A DNA stretch of 64,000 nt from Cheiracanthium punctorium (taxonomy: Eukaryota > Arthropoda > Arachnida > Araneae > Cheiracanthiidae). The stretch is taken from NCBI GenBank assembly GCA_038373885.1, contig JAWZYV010012253.1, forward strand, positions 248,001 through 312,000. The letters run 5' to 3'. The notes beneath the pieces were generated by a model. That model did no database searches. It was not told the origin of the DNA and saw nothing but the letters and a program-made list of their open reading frames with translations. Shown one piece after another: positions 24,901-34,438 of the stretch. The translations under genes were made by a program, and so were the position numbers. The stretch's first letter is position 1. Every line of letters begins with the position of its first letter.

Positions 24901-25646
24901 TCCTAGCTAATTGCATTCACTGCATTCTAATAAACAAGAAACGAGGCAAGGGAGAAGGTTTCTTGCACCCAATCCCCAAAGGTGACACGCCACTACACAC
25001 ATACCATCTCGATTTTCTGGGACCCTTACCATCGACTAACAAAAATTATAACCATCTATTCACTGTCGTAGATGCTTTTAGCAAATTCACGTGGATTTAT
25101 CCTGTCAAATCGACTTCTACAGCGGACGCATTGACTAAGTTAGAGATTCAGAAAAGTACATTTGGCAACCCATCACGCGTAATTACTGACCGCGGAGCGG
25201 CGTTTACATCAAATGCTTTCCAAGAGTACTGCAATAACCAATCTATTGAGCACGTAAAGATCACTACAGGTATACCACGCGCAAACGGGCAAGTAGAACG
25301 AATCGATGAAACTTTAATCCCTGTGTTAAGCAAGCTTTCAATAGATGAACCCGAGAAATGGTACAAACATGTCCCAAACCTGCAAAGAATCCTAAATAGT
25401 ACCATAAGTTCGTCCACCAAATGGTCCCCATTTGAAGTGCTTATCGGCACTAAAATGAAGAATAAGGAAGACAACAAAATACTCGAAATTTTGAACGAAG
25501 AATATACATCGCACTTTATTCGGGAAAGAGAAAAGCTGCGTGACGACGCTAAAAAGAACATCTTAAAAGTCCAGGAAACGAGTAAGAAACACTTTGACAA
25601 AATAAAAGTAAGACACCCACTAAGTACAAAAAAGGTGATTTGGTAG
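21963..25646 (+). CDS. Gypsy gag-pol polyprotein, gag internally deleted
   Basis: One uninterrupted frame of 1,227 codons; I take the first ATG (MSLVDIPELA). The N-terminus is gag-like with an acidic linker (about residues 100-125). The protease signature DTGS starts at residue 311. Reverse transcriptase follows, with FTTLDLKNGFYHV and the catalytic YMDD at residue 616 (23808-23819). RNase H shows HTDAS at about residue 763. Integrase has a zinc-binding HHCC module (His at 24810 and 24822, CIHC at 24912-24923) and a DD35E triad: Asp 25011, Asp 25188, Glu 25296, with 35 residues between the last two. The capsid core is shortened (WLENFEDAALMKYVINGI joins two normally separated parts), and no CCHC zinc knuckle precedes the protease. 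The frame ends early, before the GPY/F module. It would copy RNA to DNA and integrate it, but probably could not build its own particle. Confidence 0.9.
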   Translation: MSLVDIPELAVAIKTEKTAKIKLLHQLIFENTGDRKNRDRLRSFPGFAFPPDGDELKNKIAKTKTEFTVNNLITLANILQISNEGTGDELATRIVSCLNNLEVLKDNLVHDDLTDNESETEFSHTEVQGSKCNVLSQTESVNANNLKIAENVVKNTSMPARDNFSAFEQYRQPPIHGNFINSHVSFSDLESFIGPFEGNNFESVEAWLENFEDAALMKYVINGINEDVYKKASLGVINLVEFKNRLKIFEQMQSDEQKNKIPKSKFEQKQKVYDAKAKSEAIHEVEVQPNFFSEMQKQISILNIPINSLFDTGSKVTIIKEHIYNKLRKPTLTPTNMIFAGIGAGEMKPLGYFNTSISIDNHTFQTDVFVVGNNLIAPDAIVGTDVIKQGEFTFSAEGIQIKTNEKSFIHAITAIENKDEVDLTHIQCPELRAEAAQIIYSYKPHKTKHANVSMHIVVKDDIPVAQRPRRFSHAENDEIRRQERKLLDENIIKPSTFDYASPVVLTKKKNGEYRMCIDYRKINKKIIKDRFPLPLIEDVLDKLHDAKVFTTLDLKNGFYHVDIDEDSKKYTSFVTSEGSWMFNKAPFGLCLSPAVFQRYVFQVMHELLQDNTVIIYMDDIIIPSTDMQQGIQKLARVLNTASQYGLELNFKKCHFLKQKIEFLGYIIQNGTIRPSPDKTKAVQNFPEPRTVKQIQQSLDLTGYFRKIIKSYSIIAKPLSDLLRQDEPFVFGPDQQLAFQRLKDALSTDPLLHLFSPGANLQLHTDASKHGYGAILLQESPDGYHPIYYMSKKTKPHESNHSSFELEVLAMVEALKKFRHYLHGTHFQIFTDCAAFQKTMSKRDIVPKIARYALFLQEFDYEILHRPGHQMKHADALSRSPVMFIACDEIKAKIKAAQNADEYIKTLKRLLEDGDTQEYNIRNEVLYKIVNGKELLVVPASMQTNIIKKIHDKGHFAVQKTEDILKLDYYFPQMRSKIEHVLANCIHCILINKKRGKGEGFLHPIPKGDTPLHTYHLDFLGPLPSTNKNYNHLFTVVDAFSKFTWIYPVKSTSTADALTKLEIQKSTFGNPSRVITDRGAAFTSNAFQEYCNNQSIEHVKITTGIPRANGQVERIDETLIPVLSKLSIDEPEKWYKHVPNLQRILNSTISSSTKWSPFEVLIGTKMKNKEDNKILEILNEEYTSHFIREREKLRDDAKKNILKVQETSKKHFDKIKVRHPLSTKKVIW

Positions 25647-25831
25647 CCATCCAACGGACGCAATTCGGCACTGGCCTTAAATTGAGACCCAAATATTACG
25701 GGCCATACCGAATTAAAGCATGCAAACCGAACGATAGGTATGATGTGGAAAAAGTCGGGAACCATGAGGGACCGAATTCGACTTCAACCGCCGTGGACTT
25801 TATGAAGAAATGGTCCACCGATATCACCTAA
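25637..25831 (+). pseudogene. Gypsy integrase C-terminus (GPY/F module), shifted frame
   Basis: Overlapping the end of the main frame, another frame reads GDLVAIQRTQFGTG then LKLRPKYYGPYRI, the GPY/F module that normally ends Ty3/Gypsy integrases, and stops at 25829-25831. It belongs to the polyprotein but is separated by a one-base frame change around 25615-25635. The simplest explanation is a single-base indel; a programmed shift here would be unusual, as shifts normally lie between gag and pol. Confidence 0.8.
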
Positions 25832-26205
25832 TTATCTTCCGCTTCTGACTAGAAAAACTCCCGACCGTGACTTTTTATTCCCGGACTTGACAACTTTCCC
25901 AAATATCACTGTTGAAGACAATCACATTTTTTTTCTCACTTTTCTAGCACAGCTCCAAGACGTATTTCATGACGATGTCGAAGAAGACGAAGGGCAGCCT
26001 CACGACGATTTGATTAGAAGCCTAGCCCACATGTTTTTCCCTTTTTCTCGTTTTTTTTTCTTTTTATTTTCAGGACCTCAGACGATAATTGGGTCCCCTG
26101 ATGCCTACTGATGACGTCGACGATGAGGCGGATAACGCCCGGCCAAAGACGAGGACAACGTGGTGCCCACGAGAGCCGAGGACGTCTCCGAGCAGGATGG
26201 CCGAA
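25832..26205 (+). other. Gypsy 3' non-coding segment
   Basis: About 370 bp between the last coding segment and the 3' LTR. It contains acidic-looking short frames (DDVEEDEG) and a T-rich tract at 26038-26068. No env and no clear polypurine tract is seen; the bases just before the LTR are 'gagcaggatggccgaa'. Confidence 0.6.
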
Positions 26206-27350
26206 TGTCAAGGCCAGGTCTGCAAAGCCCTCGCGAATGACGAAACACCACTGACTCAACATCCACCAGCACCTAAAAGCGACAACACGTAAAGGCCTCA
26301 ATAGCTTTTCCCCCTGATTAATAAAATGAAGACGACCTCAGCCCGAAAGAACTCTCACCCCTTTTTTTTAGGAATAGACATTCGACGAAGAGCCAGGGTT
26401 GCCAGATGTGGCTAATTTTAGCCATTTTGGCTAATTTCAGAAGCTGCTGGCTAAAAAGAAAAATTTTTGTTTAGCCACTCGTTTTTTGGCTAATTATGGC
26501 TAAATTCTGAATCTGCTGGCTAAAAAGAAAATCAAAATTGTAGCCACTTGTTTTTTGGCTAATTATAGCTGGATTCTGTGATTGTTGGCGAATATATGCT
26601 CTTCATAAAAATGCATCATTTAATAAATGTTAATAACTTCTGAGAATGTAAAAATGTAATTTGTTATTCAGTTAATTACGAGAGTAAATTTAGCATGCAA
26701 ATAAATAATTATTTCGATTTTCTTCCGGGGGGGGGGGGGGGGTGAAGCCCTCTCAAACGTTGTAAAGTGTTTCCTAATCTATGCATTCAATTCGATTTAT
26801 CATTCCGCTCTTGCATAAGGAAAGCGTCTCCTAATCGATGCATTCTATCTGATTTATCATTCTGGTCTCGTGCGTTGAAAGTATACTGTATAGTGCATAT
26901 TGTATTGGGGCCTTGTGCACGGTCCTTGCTTGTTTCTAGCGCTAAAAATTTTCTAAGTAATAACTCTTTATTTTTGCGATCTAATCTACTAATCTTTATT
27001 ATTATTGTTATTAATTTAACCACAAAAATGCGCTTGTGAAGAACATCTATGCTACATTCTAAACTTTTTTAAAGTTTTCTCGAAAATTCAAAAGATGGCG
27101 CTGTAATCAAAGTGGCTATTTTTGGCTAATTTTAAGAAGCCGTTTGGCTATTTTCAGGAATTTTGATCTGGCAACCCTGCGAAGAGCTGCGGCACTAAGC
27201 AGTTGATTGCTGTATACTCATGTACGACGGTACGAAGAAAAATGTCAGCTCGATCATGTAAATTACTTGTAAATATAATTTTTTTTTATGTTAACTGAAA
27301 TAGTAATTATTCATCCCTAGACACCAGCCGAATACTCTCTCTCTTTTAAT
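26206..27350 (+). repeat. Gypsy 3' LTR, interrupted by a hAT
   Basis: The LTR sequence runs 26206-26393, is broken by the hAT at 26394-27179 plus its duplicated target, and resumes at 27188. Without the insertion it is 351 bp, one T shorter than the 5' copy. Confidence 0.9.
26394..27179 (+). mobile_element. Non-autonomous hAT (TTGGCTA family), copy 1
   Basis: Ends CAGGGTTGCCAGAT and ATCTGGCAACCCTG are perfect 13-14 bp inverted repeats, flanked by the 8-bp duplication CGAAGAGC (26386-26393 and 27180-27187). Both ends carry repeated TTTTTGGCTAATT units. A 16-G run lies at 26727-26742. Two diverged ~65-bp tandem units ('tcctaatc.atgcattc') lie at 26771-26870. No transposase is present. It is related to the copies at 34439 and 36650. 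Confidence 0.9.
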
Positions 27351-27355
27351 ATAAA

Positions 27356-30066
27356 TTCTGTAAACTAATATAAAATTTTGAAAATTTATTTTAAATTTTA
27401 AAATATTTTTATCGTACATTTTTTGAGGCACGTATATAAAAGGTGGATTTGTGGACAAAATTAGCGTTATTACGTAGACTAACGGGAGTGTCCAAGCACC
27501 CTAAACACACCCGTTATGCGTCTGGGGTTTAATGTATCGTTTTCTTAGGGTTTCTCAACAACATTAATTAAAAATATATTTGTTTATATAATGTACAATC
27601 AGGAAAAATATGGGTTATGCAATTAAAACTTGTTTTCATCATGAGAACTTTCAAGGTTAATGAGGGGATGCAATTCTGGCCGCAGAAAAGGGAATCCCTG
27701 CTCCTGTCGTTGTGTTTTTGCAACTGTTGAGGCAATAAATAATCAGATTCACAGCCCTGGGCAATCGCCAAGGATTAACCGTTCAGTAGCGCCAGTCTTA
27801 ACCGGTCAAAGAAATCGATAAATAAGTAAGAGCAAGTTTTTGGTGTTTGAGGGTACGTTCACAGCATAATTCTAAACATACTTCAACATTGTTTCATGAA
27901 GATGTGATGTTTTTCCCTTTTCATGACGGATGACCAGCCCATTTCTAATTTATGTGGTAACTGTTAATACTTGGGATAAGTATTGCCTTTTTTTTTTCTT
28001 CTTTGAAGTCTTGCGACGTTCGCTTTCAGTCCACGTTCCGTTCATCCTCTTTTTTTTTTTTTTTTTTTTTTCTTTCTCTTCTTCCAGTTTCGAAACTTGA
28101 GTGATGGTGTGTCTCGAATACTCCGTGACGGTGAAACGCCAGGTGTGTTCATTTCTTGGTCAAAAAACAGCAAGCGGCTCCTGCTATGATGCTATTTCGT
28201 GCCGGCTACCTCCTTTGCTCACGTCAGCAGCAATGTAGATCCTTCCACAATAACAACACACAACGATCACGTACTTTATTTTGCAGGTTCCCCCCCCCCC
28301 CGTCTTTTGCAGTTCCGTATTATGGTTCACTTTAGATTAACAAATCCTCAGAATATATTATGATTAAAGCAGAGACGACCGGAGTCCACTAAGTTAACAT
28401 CAGGCTCGGAGCACACATATATCTCTGATTGACTGATTAGAGTTTGAGTTATTGCATGAAATAACTCAAATATAATAGTTATGTGTTCTGAATTTTCTCT
28501 ATATGAATTGAAGCATTCTGTATTGAAGCATTTTTTTTTAATTAACAGTTAGGACAAGAATCAAAAGCTTTCTAAGGATGAAAGTGAATGATTTTTTTTT
28601 CCTATTAAATTAATGCTTGTTTTAATCTCTCATTAACTCGCTCAAACAACAATTTCTGTATAAGTTTTAAACGAACGTTTTTCATTTTAGACCATTTTTT
28701 GGGTCAGTGGTCAGTAATTATTCAGGTAAGATTAAAAGCAACGACATTTGTATGAGGTCCAATGGGAAATTTCATAATGGGCCTAATGCGACGACATTAA
28801 GTATAAACCTGTTGGGTGTAATATTTACTTTAATTGATGTATTTTGTGTATGTACGGCTCTATAAAATATGCAAAAATGCAGAAAATGCGGAATTTTGCA
28901 TAATTTACAAGTGTCCGCATAAACCACAACTTTCCGCAAAACGCAGCATTTTTTGGCAAATTTTTTATTTCTTAATTTTTTCTCAATATATTTTCTTCAA
29001 AAACCCTATGTGTCCCAGTTCGGTACCATACATGGAAAAAAGCGACACAACACTAGCAAAATTGAACGTTGATTATTGTCTAGAAATGGGCATCTCCATA
29101 TATGTGGCAGTTAGAGCACGGACCTGTGGACAGAAGAATGGGCAGAAAAATCGAAATCATAAACACACCTCAATCTTCACGGAAAGATGAAAATATAAAT
29201 ATCTATTCCTCTTTTAAAAAATAACGGTATTGCACGAACACCGAGAACGGGAAATCTTTTCTTTTAAGGGTTAGCAGTGTAAAATTAATTTTTGCAATTT
29301 TTTTGCATGTAAATCGTTAATGCATTAAAAATTCCTACTACCAACTCAAACCCTCTCCTAGGCAGATAGCTCTTGCTAGCGTAGCTTTGTCTTAACGCAA
29401 CACAACACACTATATCAGTTGATTCGAGCGCGAGTAACGAATTTTCAAAATTCCCATTAAAATCGCCATAGCTTAATATTATCACATAAGGTATATTTTT
29501 GATTTCCTGTCAAATTATGAACAAATGGCGAAACTACGGTTCATTTTTCGAAAAAAAAATATTTCCACCCTGTTTGGCGATTTATCGAAAAAGTCACCAA
29601 TATTGGCGACTTTTGGCGCAATCTTTGAGGGAGCGCGTAATCGTCGTTAGATCATTAACTAATTATATATAGTAGGATACTATTGTGCTTTAAATAGATG
29701 CCTGTCTCTAAACTGCCATTGAACGTAATGCATTGGAATTATTTTGAGTGCTCCTGTAGAAGAACTATTAATGATACAGACACTATTTTAGATGGAGAAC
29801 TTTATCTTCTTCATATGCTTCTAAGGCGAAAATGCTTCAATAACATGTATCAATTTTGTTTCATTTAAAATAGCCGAATATCTCTTAACTATACACTTTA
29901 AAGAATGACGGGCCATAGAGTGTAATGTATTGGAAATCTTATGAGCTCTAGAGATAGTTGTAAACTCATGCCGCGGCCGTGAAAAAGCTGCAAACAACTC
30001 ATATAGAGTTGCTTAATTAGTACATCTCATTAGACCCTTGGCAAGTCGCATTAGATCCAAATTTAG
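27356..30066. other. Intergenic stretch without a supported gene
   Basis: Contains T-runs at 27988-27996 and 28050-28071, a C-run at 28289-28300 and dispersed-repeat fragments. The segment 27465-27535 resembles 15865-15945 reversed. An open frame at 28834-29190 has no motif and unlikely composition. No splice-flanked exon was recognised. Confidence 0.4.
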
Positions 30067-30285
30067 GTCTCACTGTGGCCGAGTGGATAAGACACTGAAT
30101 ATGGCTGGTGGCTGAAGTGTGAAGGTCCAGGTTGTAACCTACCGCGGTGCTGTCGATCCAACGGTTTGGAGTTTTGGGCGGTGTTCTTCAGTTGTAACGT
30201 GAATACCATTAGAAGCCCTTAAAAAGTCTTCCTCCCGAGGCATTCCCTCTTAAAGAGATAACCCTTGCGTATCTTTGTTTAATTA
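30067..30285 (+). mobile_element. tRNA-derived SINE
   Basis: Same family as at 1901: the A box TGGCCGAGTGG at 30076-30086 is followed by a degenerate B box, 'ctgtcgatccaacgg', 'gtaacgtgaatacc' and the C-rich tail. It diverges enough that it is probably old. Confidence 0.7.
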
Positions 30286-30289
30286 ACAA

Positions 30290-31730
30290 ACGAAACGAAA
30301 CTTGGACTCTAATCTAATTCCCCTGGGGTCTAATGGAACAAAATTTCATTCCACAATTTTTTTTACTAATTAAACCAGGTATGGAAATTAAGGGGTCGCA
30401 CGATGCGACCAAAAATATCAGTGAGTGAGACTAAAAATTATATTTCTTTCCGCGATTTCGAAATGTAAGAAAAGTTTGGTGCCACCAAATTTTTGTCGAT
30501 GCCACAAAATATTTGCATCTTTAAATTAAACAATTGCTTATTTTTTCATCAAATAGTAGAAAACTATTCGAATTAAATGTGTGCAAAAATAAATAAATAA
30601 ATAAATAAATATAATAATAATAATATATAAATAAATAAATGAAAAGTTTTTGAACAGCACTTTTTACAGCAAAAATGTAAAATGTGTCCCATTAGCCCTC
30701 ATTCCCTTTACTGTGAATGTAAAGCACAATTCACTCTGTTGTACAATAGGCGATTCTGGCTTCTCTTGATTTTAGGTCTCCTTTTATTAGTTAATCTAGG
30801 CAACTGCCCCATGTGCTCTTGCTTGTTTGATCAGCTCTAGGGACAACACAGACTAGGGTGTATCATTCACCTTCTTCGAGATAGGCTGAGAGTTTTTATT
30901 TATTGAGCATACCAAATGTGTTTTTAGTAATCGTGCTAAGCGCATTGATATACAGCCCTTTCCGGCACTCACTAATGAATGGGTAGCCATAAGCAGCATC
31001 ACGAGTAGTTAACCCAGTCGTTGCAAAGGTACGATGGTAGAATTTGCTAATATGGCCAGTGTGGTTCCCTAGAATTGGTCTTTGAATATCTCACTGTAAC
31101 CCAAGCCTTGTGCTAACGCAAACAATCAAAATAGTAAAACAGGCGTTACAACGACTTATTACAACATATAATAAATTACAGGCTGCTGGAAAGCAGCTCT
31201 ATAATTGTTAGGATCGTAGATGAAGGGAAAGTGATTTAGATGATCAATTTGATTTAAGTGATTTAGGTTACCGAATTCTTCAAGGAATATGTTGGTAGAT
31301 GGCTAATTACTTAGGTATATCTAAGGTAAATAATTCAAGAAACAGATTCATCCTTTCCTCTCCAAACTTCCTTTTTACGGGCATGATAACTGCTCAGATA
31401 TTTTAGATCGATGTTTTACTGCTTGTCATTTTAAAGGCACACGGAATTTTCGTTTTTACGAAATAGATGTGAATTTTGGGGAAATTTTCTTATAATTACG
31501 AATGATACGAAATGTAAGAAATTTGTGAATAGACGTGAAATTATGTAATTTTTTTTTTTATTTTGAAGTGAAAACTTCTTTCGGCTTGTTGGGCACTTTT
31601 GAGGTGGAGAAAAAGTGCTGAATTCGCGTTTATTTCAATTCAGTTTCAGTTCAAATCAGTTTTATTTCAATTTTAGTGCCGCCACCTGTTATGATACGTA
31701 AAAATTTCATGTTACTTTTCAACTGCGTCC
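30290..31730. other. Intergenic stretch without a supported gene
   Basis: A simple (AAAT)n/(AAT)n tract lies at 30588-30642. On the minus strand 30900-31050 is open and rich in plausible codons (ending near RDAAYGYPFISECRKGLY) but has no splice signals or family match that I can name, so it is probably a repeat remnant. Confidence 0.35.
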
Positions 31731-31732
31731 TT

Positions 31733-31835
31733 CTAGCTTCCACGACTGGTATTGAACCGTAGACCCAAGGAGTGGTCAGCGAGTGTTCTAACCACCAGAC
31801 ATATTCGATTCGGGATAAAACTAAACCCGACTAAA
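31733..31835 (-). mobile_element. tRNA-derived SINE (second family), minus strand
   Basis: On the minus strand, GTCTGGTGGTTAGAACACTCG (A box-like) is followed 20-odd bases later by GGTTCAATACC (B box-like), with tRNA-like spacing. No complete tRNA fold or terminator follows, so I read it as a SINE head and not a gene. Confidence 0.5.
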
Positions 31836-31839
31836 GTTT

Positions 31840-33409
31840 GAAGTGATTGTTGTTTCAATTTCGGAATGGCAACTTTTATCTATCTAAATAAATAAAATTA
31901 GACTTTGCGTAGACACTACGTGGTATATATTTTTGTGATTTCTATCCGTTTTAAGCATTTGGGACCCCAGTGCGACCGTAAAAAAAATGTTTTTCTCTCT
32001 GTCGTTCAGTCAGTGACGCTTTTCTTATTCGCACATCATGTAAAACTGACTGAAGCGAAAGAAATGAAATTTGGTGACATGATAGGTGATCACTGAACTG
32101 AAGTTATAGGTGTCGGATTAAAAAAAATTTTGATTAGATTTTGAGATTTCTTCTGATAATCGTTTCAAATTGAGTAATTTTTATTAAACATGCATAAAAA
32201 CTGCATGTGATTTGCACAACAAGTGTGTACTCTTAAAATATTCAAAAATATCCACTTTTTATGAACAAATTGTGTACAATCTATATGTTTTTGCAATAAA
32301 TAAGCAGACTTTTTCTACTGGGTAGGTTCTATAATTTGCGATCATTTGTTTAAAAACTGTATTTGTATAGTTATATAGTTATTATGCAATAAATTTGATA
32401 ATGTGGAGAGTGTTAATAATTATAAACTGTACATTATTTGAATTGTAAGTGTTATACTACAGTGCATTTGAATTTCAATTATAAATCCATCATTCATTAC
32501 AAATCAATAGGATTACTGTTCATTACAACGCAAGATTGATAATTAATAATTTCACGTACATAATTATTAATTAAATCGATCAAAATCCAACACTCTGAGA
32601 AAAATGTGTATCGTTGATGTATACAGTACGCATATATCAGCTGTGCCACGTTGCAGCCTGTGCGCGCTCCCTCTCTCTTTTTAAATTCTAAAGGTGCACA
32701 CAAATCGAGCGCGAAATTCGAAATCTAATTAAATTGACAAATCAAAAATTTCCAATGCCAATCCAGTGAAAATTGCATTAAAATGTGTACAAGCGTACAA
32801 AAACATGTGAAATTGTGAGAATATCTTAAATAAATGTATCTTAACTAAAAATAGTACCCTTACACCCTAAAAAAACGTTGAAAAATTTTTACAAAGAATT
32901 TCAAATGTATAAAAATGTGAATAAACGTTCATAAATGTTTATTTTTTGTTAATAAAGTACAATAATGCGTGAAAACTTGTGTAACGACATAAATATAAAT
33001 TGGAGAAAGCTTGACAAGAAGTTTTCACTTCTGACGTGCAGACCTACGACTGCCTGTCTTTTATTATTGTTGTAAATAGGTGAAAAATAAAGTTTTTTTC
33101 TTTTTTTTTTTTGGCACTGAGTGCTGTTTCGTTCAGTCCCAGGTTGTCGACATTATTTTTAGACAGTTTTTGTAGACATGATCTGTAGACAGGTTTTGTA
33201 GACATGAAATGTCACGGGAAGCTCTTTCAAATGTGTTTGGTAGATAATGCAGAGGTGGGGGCAGGGAGATTAAAACCTTGAAAGTCGCACAAGGTTTTCA
33301 ATTTTTGATAATTGATCGCCAAGTTTGTTGCCAAAAAACAACTTCAAAAAACAAATTCAAAGTATAAAAATCAAAAATCTCATAAAATATCGAAAATATG
33401 AGAGATACC
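31840..33409. other. Intergenic stretch, possible Helitron fragment at its left end
   Basis: 31878 onward ('TCTATCTAAATAAATAAAATTAG') resembles a Helitron 5' end but no matching 3' hairpin plus CTAG was found. At 33157-33210 there is a short tandem of 'tgtagacat/ag' units. No gene was recognised. Confidence 0.35.
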
Positions 33410-33497
33410 GACGCATTAAGAGTAAAATAAATAATATGGTCTTGTACCTTTTTAAAAGTGAAAATCGAAAAATGTGCTTTCATGTATATAATCCCAT
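33410..33497. repeat. Left arm (outer part) of a palindromic element split by the BEL insertion
   Basis: Landmarks 'ggtcttgtacc', 'gaaaatcgaaaaa' and 'atgtatat' occur in the same order in the reverse complement of 42945-43010. The arm continues after the BEL at 42339. See the right arm at 42850. Confidence 0.6.
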
Positions 33498-33779
33498 TGT
33501 TCTGTATTAGTTGTATTTAACCTCCTTGGCGCGCTTGCCGTCTGACGCCAACGCGCCAACACTATTTGAACGGGTTGCAACCCTTCTCTGTATTTTTTCT
33601 TCAGATTCAGATTTGATCTCATATTGTACGGATGCTCCCAGCAGCTCCTTCATTTGAACCCTAGTTCAAAACTTTAAGTAACAAAACTGCCCCTTGGCAG
33701 TAACTGTTATTACAATCTACAAAAATAAAATATCTTACTAATTAAATACAGTCCACTGTTTACCTGAAGGCTCCCGACA
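33498..33779 (+). repeat. BEL 5' LTR, 282 bp
   Basis: TGTTCTGTATTAG to GCTCCCGACA. It matches 42056-42333 throughout except for an extra 'agta' near 33683. It contains AATAAAATA at about 33725, a possible poly(A) signal. Confidence 0.93.
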
Positions 33780-33781
33780 TT

Positions 33782-33799
33782 TGGTCCTTGGACCAGCCG
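33782..33799 (+). promoter_or_regulatory. Likely BEL primer-binding site
   Basis: TGGTCCTTGGACC follows the LTR after two bases, the normal place for a tRNA primer site. I did not assign the tRNA; the segment is also part of a small palindrome (GGTCCTTGGACC). Confidence 0.4.
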
Positions 33800-33813
33800 G
33801 AGCAACTAGCGTA

Positions 33814-34438
33814 ATGTCAAATTTAACAAGCTTAAATCGCCAGAAAGGCGTTCTCGAAGGAAAAATAAATAAACTCTGCGACTTTACGAAGAACTTAAAC
33901 CTAGCAGATCAAGATGCTGAGGAAGCGGCAATATTACTTAGAAGCAAGCTAAAAGGAGCAACGGATTTAAAAAACAACGTAGCGGATCTCGTTCGTTCCT
34001 ACACCCTACTGCCAGAAAAAACAGATGTGACGGAGGCCTTAGCATCGTCAGCCGAACTAGAAGAGAAGCTCGAGGAAGCAGAGGTAGGCTTAATGATTTT
34101 ACTCTCTAAGTTTGACTCTAATAAAAACAAAAGTGAAATCCCTACCTCTCATGTGAGTAACTTTAAAATTCCCGACTTACCGTTACCACTATTTTCGGGA
34201 AAATATGAAGATTTCCAAAACTTTAAAGCTCAGTTTACATCAATTATTGGAAATAATAAAGATTTAAGCCCAACTCAGCAACTATGCTATCTGAAGGGCT
34301 GTCTAAGAGGAGAAGCTAAAAGATTAGAATCGGCCCAAGATACATATGAATCACTTTGGTCTTCTCTAGAAGAGAGATATGAAAATAAACGAGCAGTCAT
34401 TGATTGCCACATTGTAAAATTATTAAATCTCTCAAGGG
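33814..34438 (+). pseudogene. BEL gag, 5' part
   Basis: Starts at the first ATG (MSNLTSLNRQ), 34 bases after the LTR; an upstream TTG start is less likely. The N-terminal part is helical and acidic (EAAILLRSKLKGA, ELEEKLEEAEVG), suggesting a coiled coil. From about residue 130 comes the DUF1759-type segment: LPLPLFSGKYEDFQNF, QLCYLKGCLRGEAKRL. Gag would form the particle that houses reverse transcription. The frame is cut at the duplicated target CTCAAGGG by the hAT at 34439; the true continuation is at 36165. Confidence 0.85.

Larger units (their letters stand above)
21443..27350 (+). mobile_element. Ty3/Gypsy LTR retrotransposon
   Basis: The whole element is bounded by the 5-bp duplication ATAAA at 21438-21442 and 27351-27355. 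It runs 5' LTR, tRNA-Pro-like primer site, one long gag-pol frame, a short non-coding 3' segment and the 3' LTR. The domain order protease, reverse transcriptase, RNase H, integrase is that of Ty3/Gypsy (Metaviridae) and differs from Copia. There is no env-like frame. A 786-bp hAT lies in the 3' LTR. The two LTRs differ at about five positions once the hAT is discounted, so insertion was fairly recent, with the hAT arriving later. Confidence 0.93.

Noticed and set aside
25148..25765. A 205-codon open frame on the minus strand
   Set aside because: It lies antisense to the integrase coding region of the Gypsy element and has no motif of its own.
30067..30140. A possible tRNA gene
   Set aside because: A and B box-like segments are present but no acceptor stem closes and the downstream body is shared by other copies, so it is a SINE. 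The same applies at 1901, 31733, 51575, 54165 and 59217.
31878..32100. A further Helitron starting with TCTATCTAAATAAATAAAATTAG
   Set aside because: No 3' hairpin with CTAG was found downstream, so only a possible fragment is noted.
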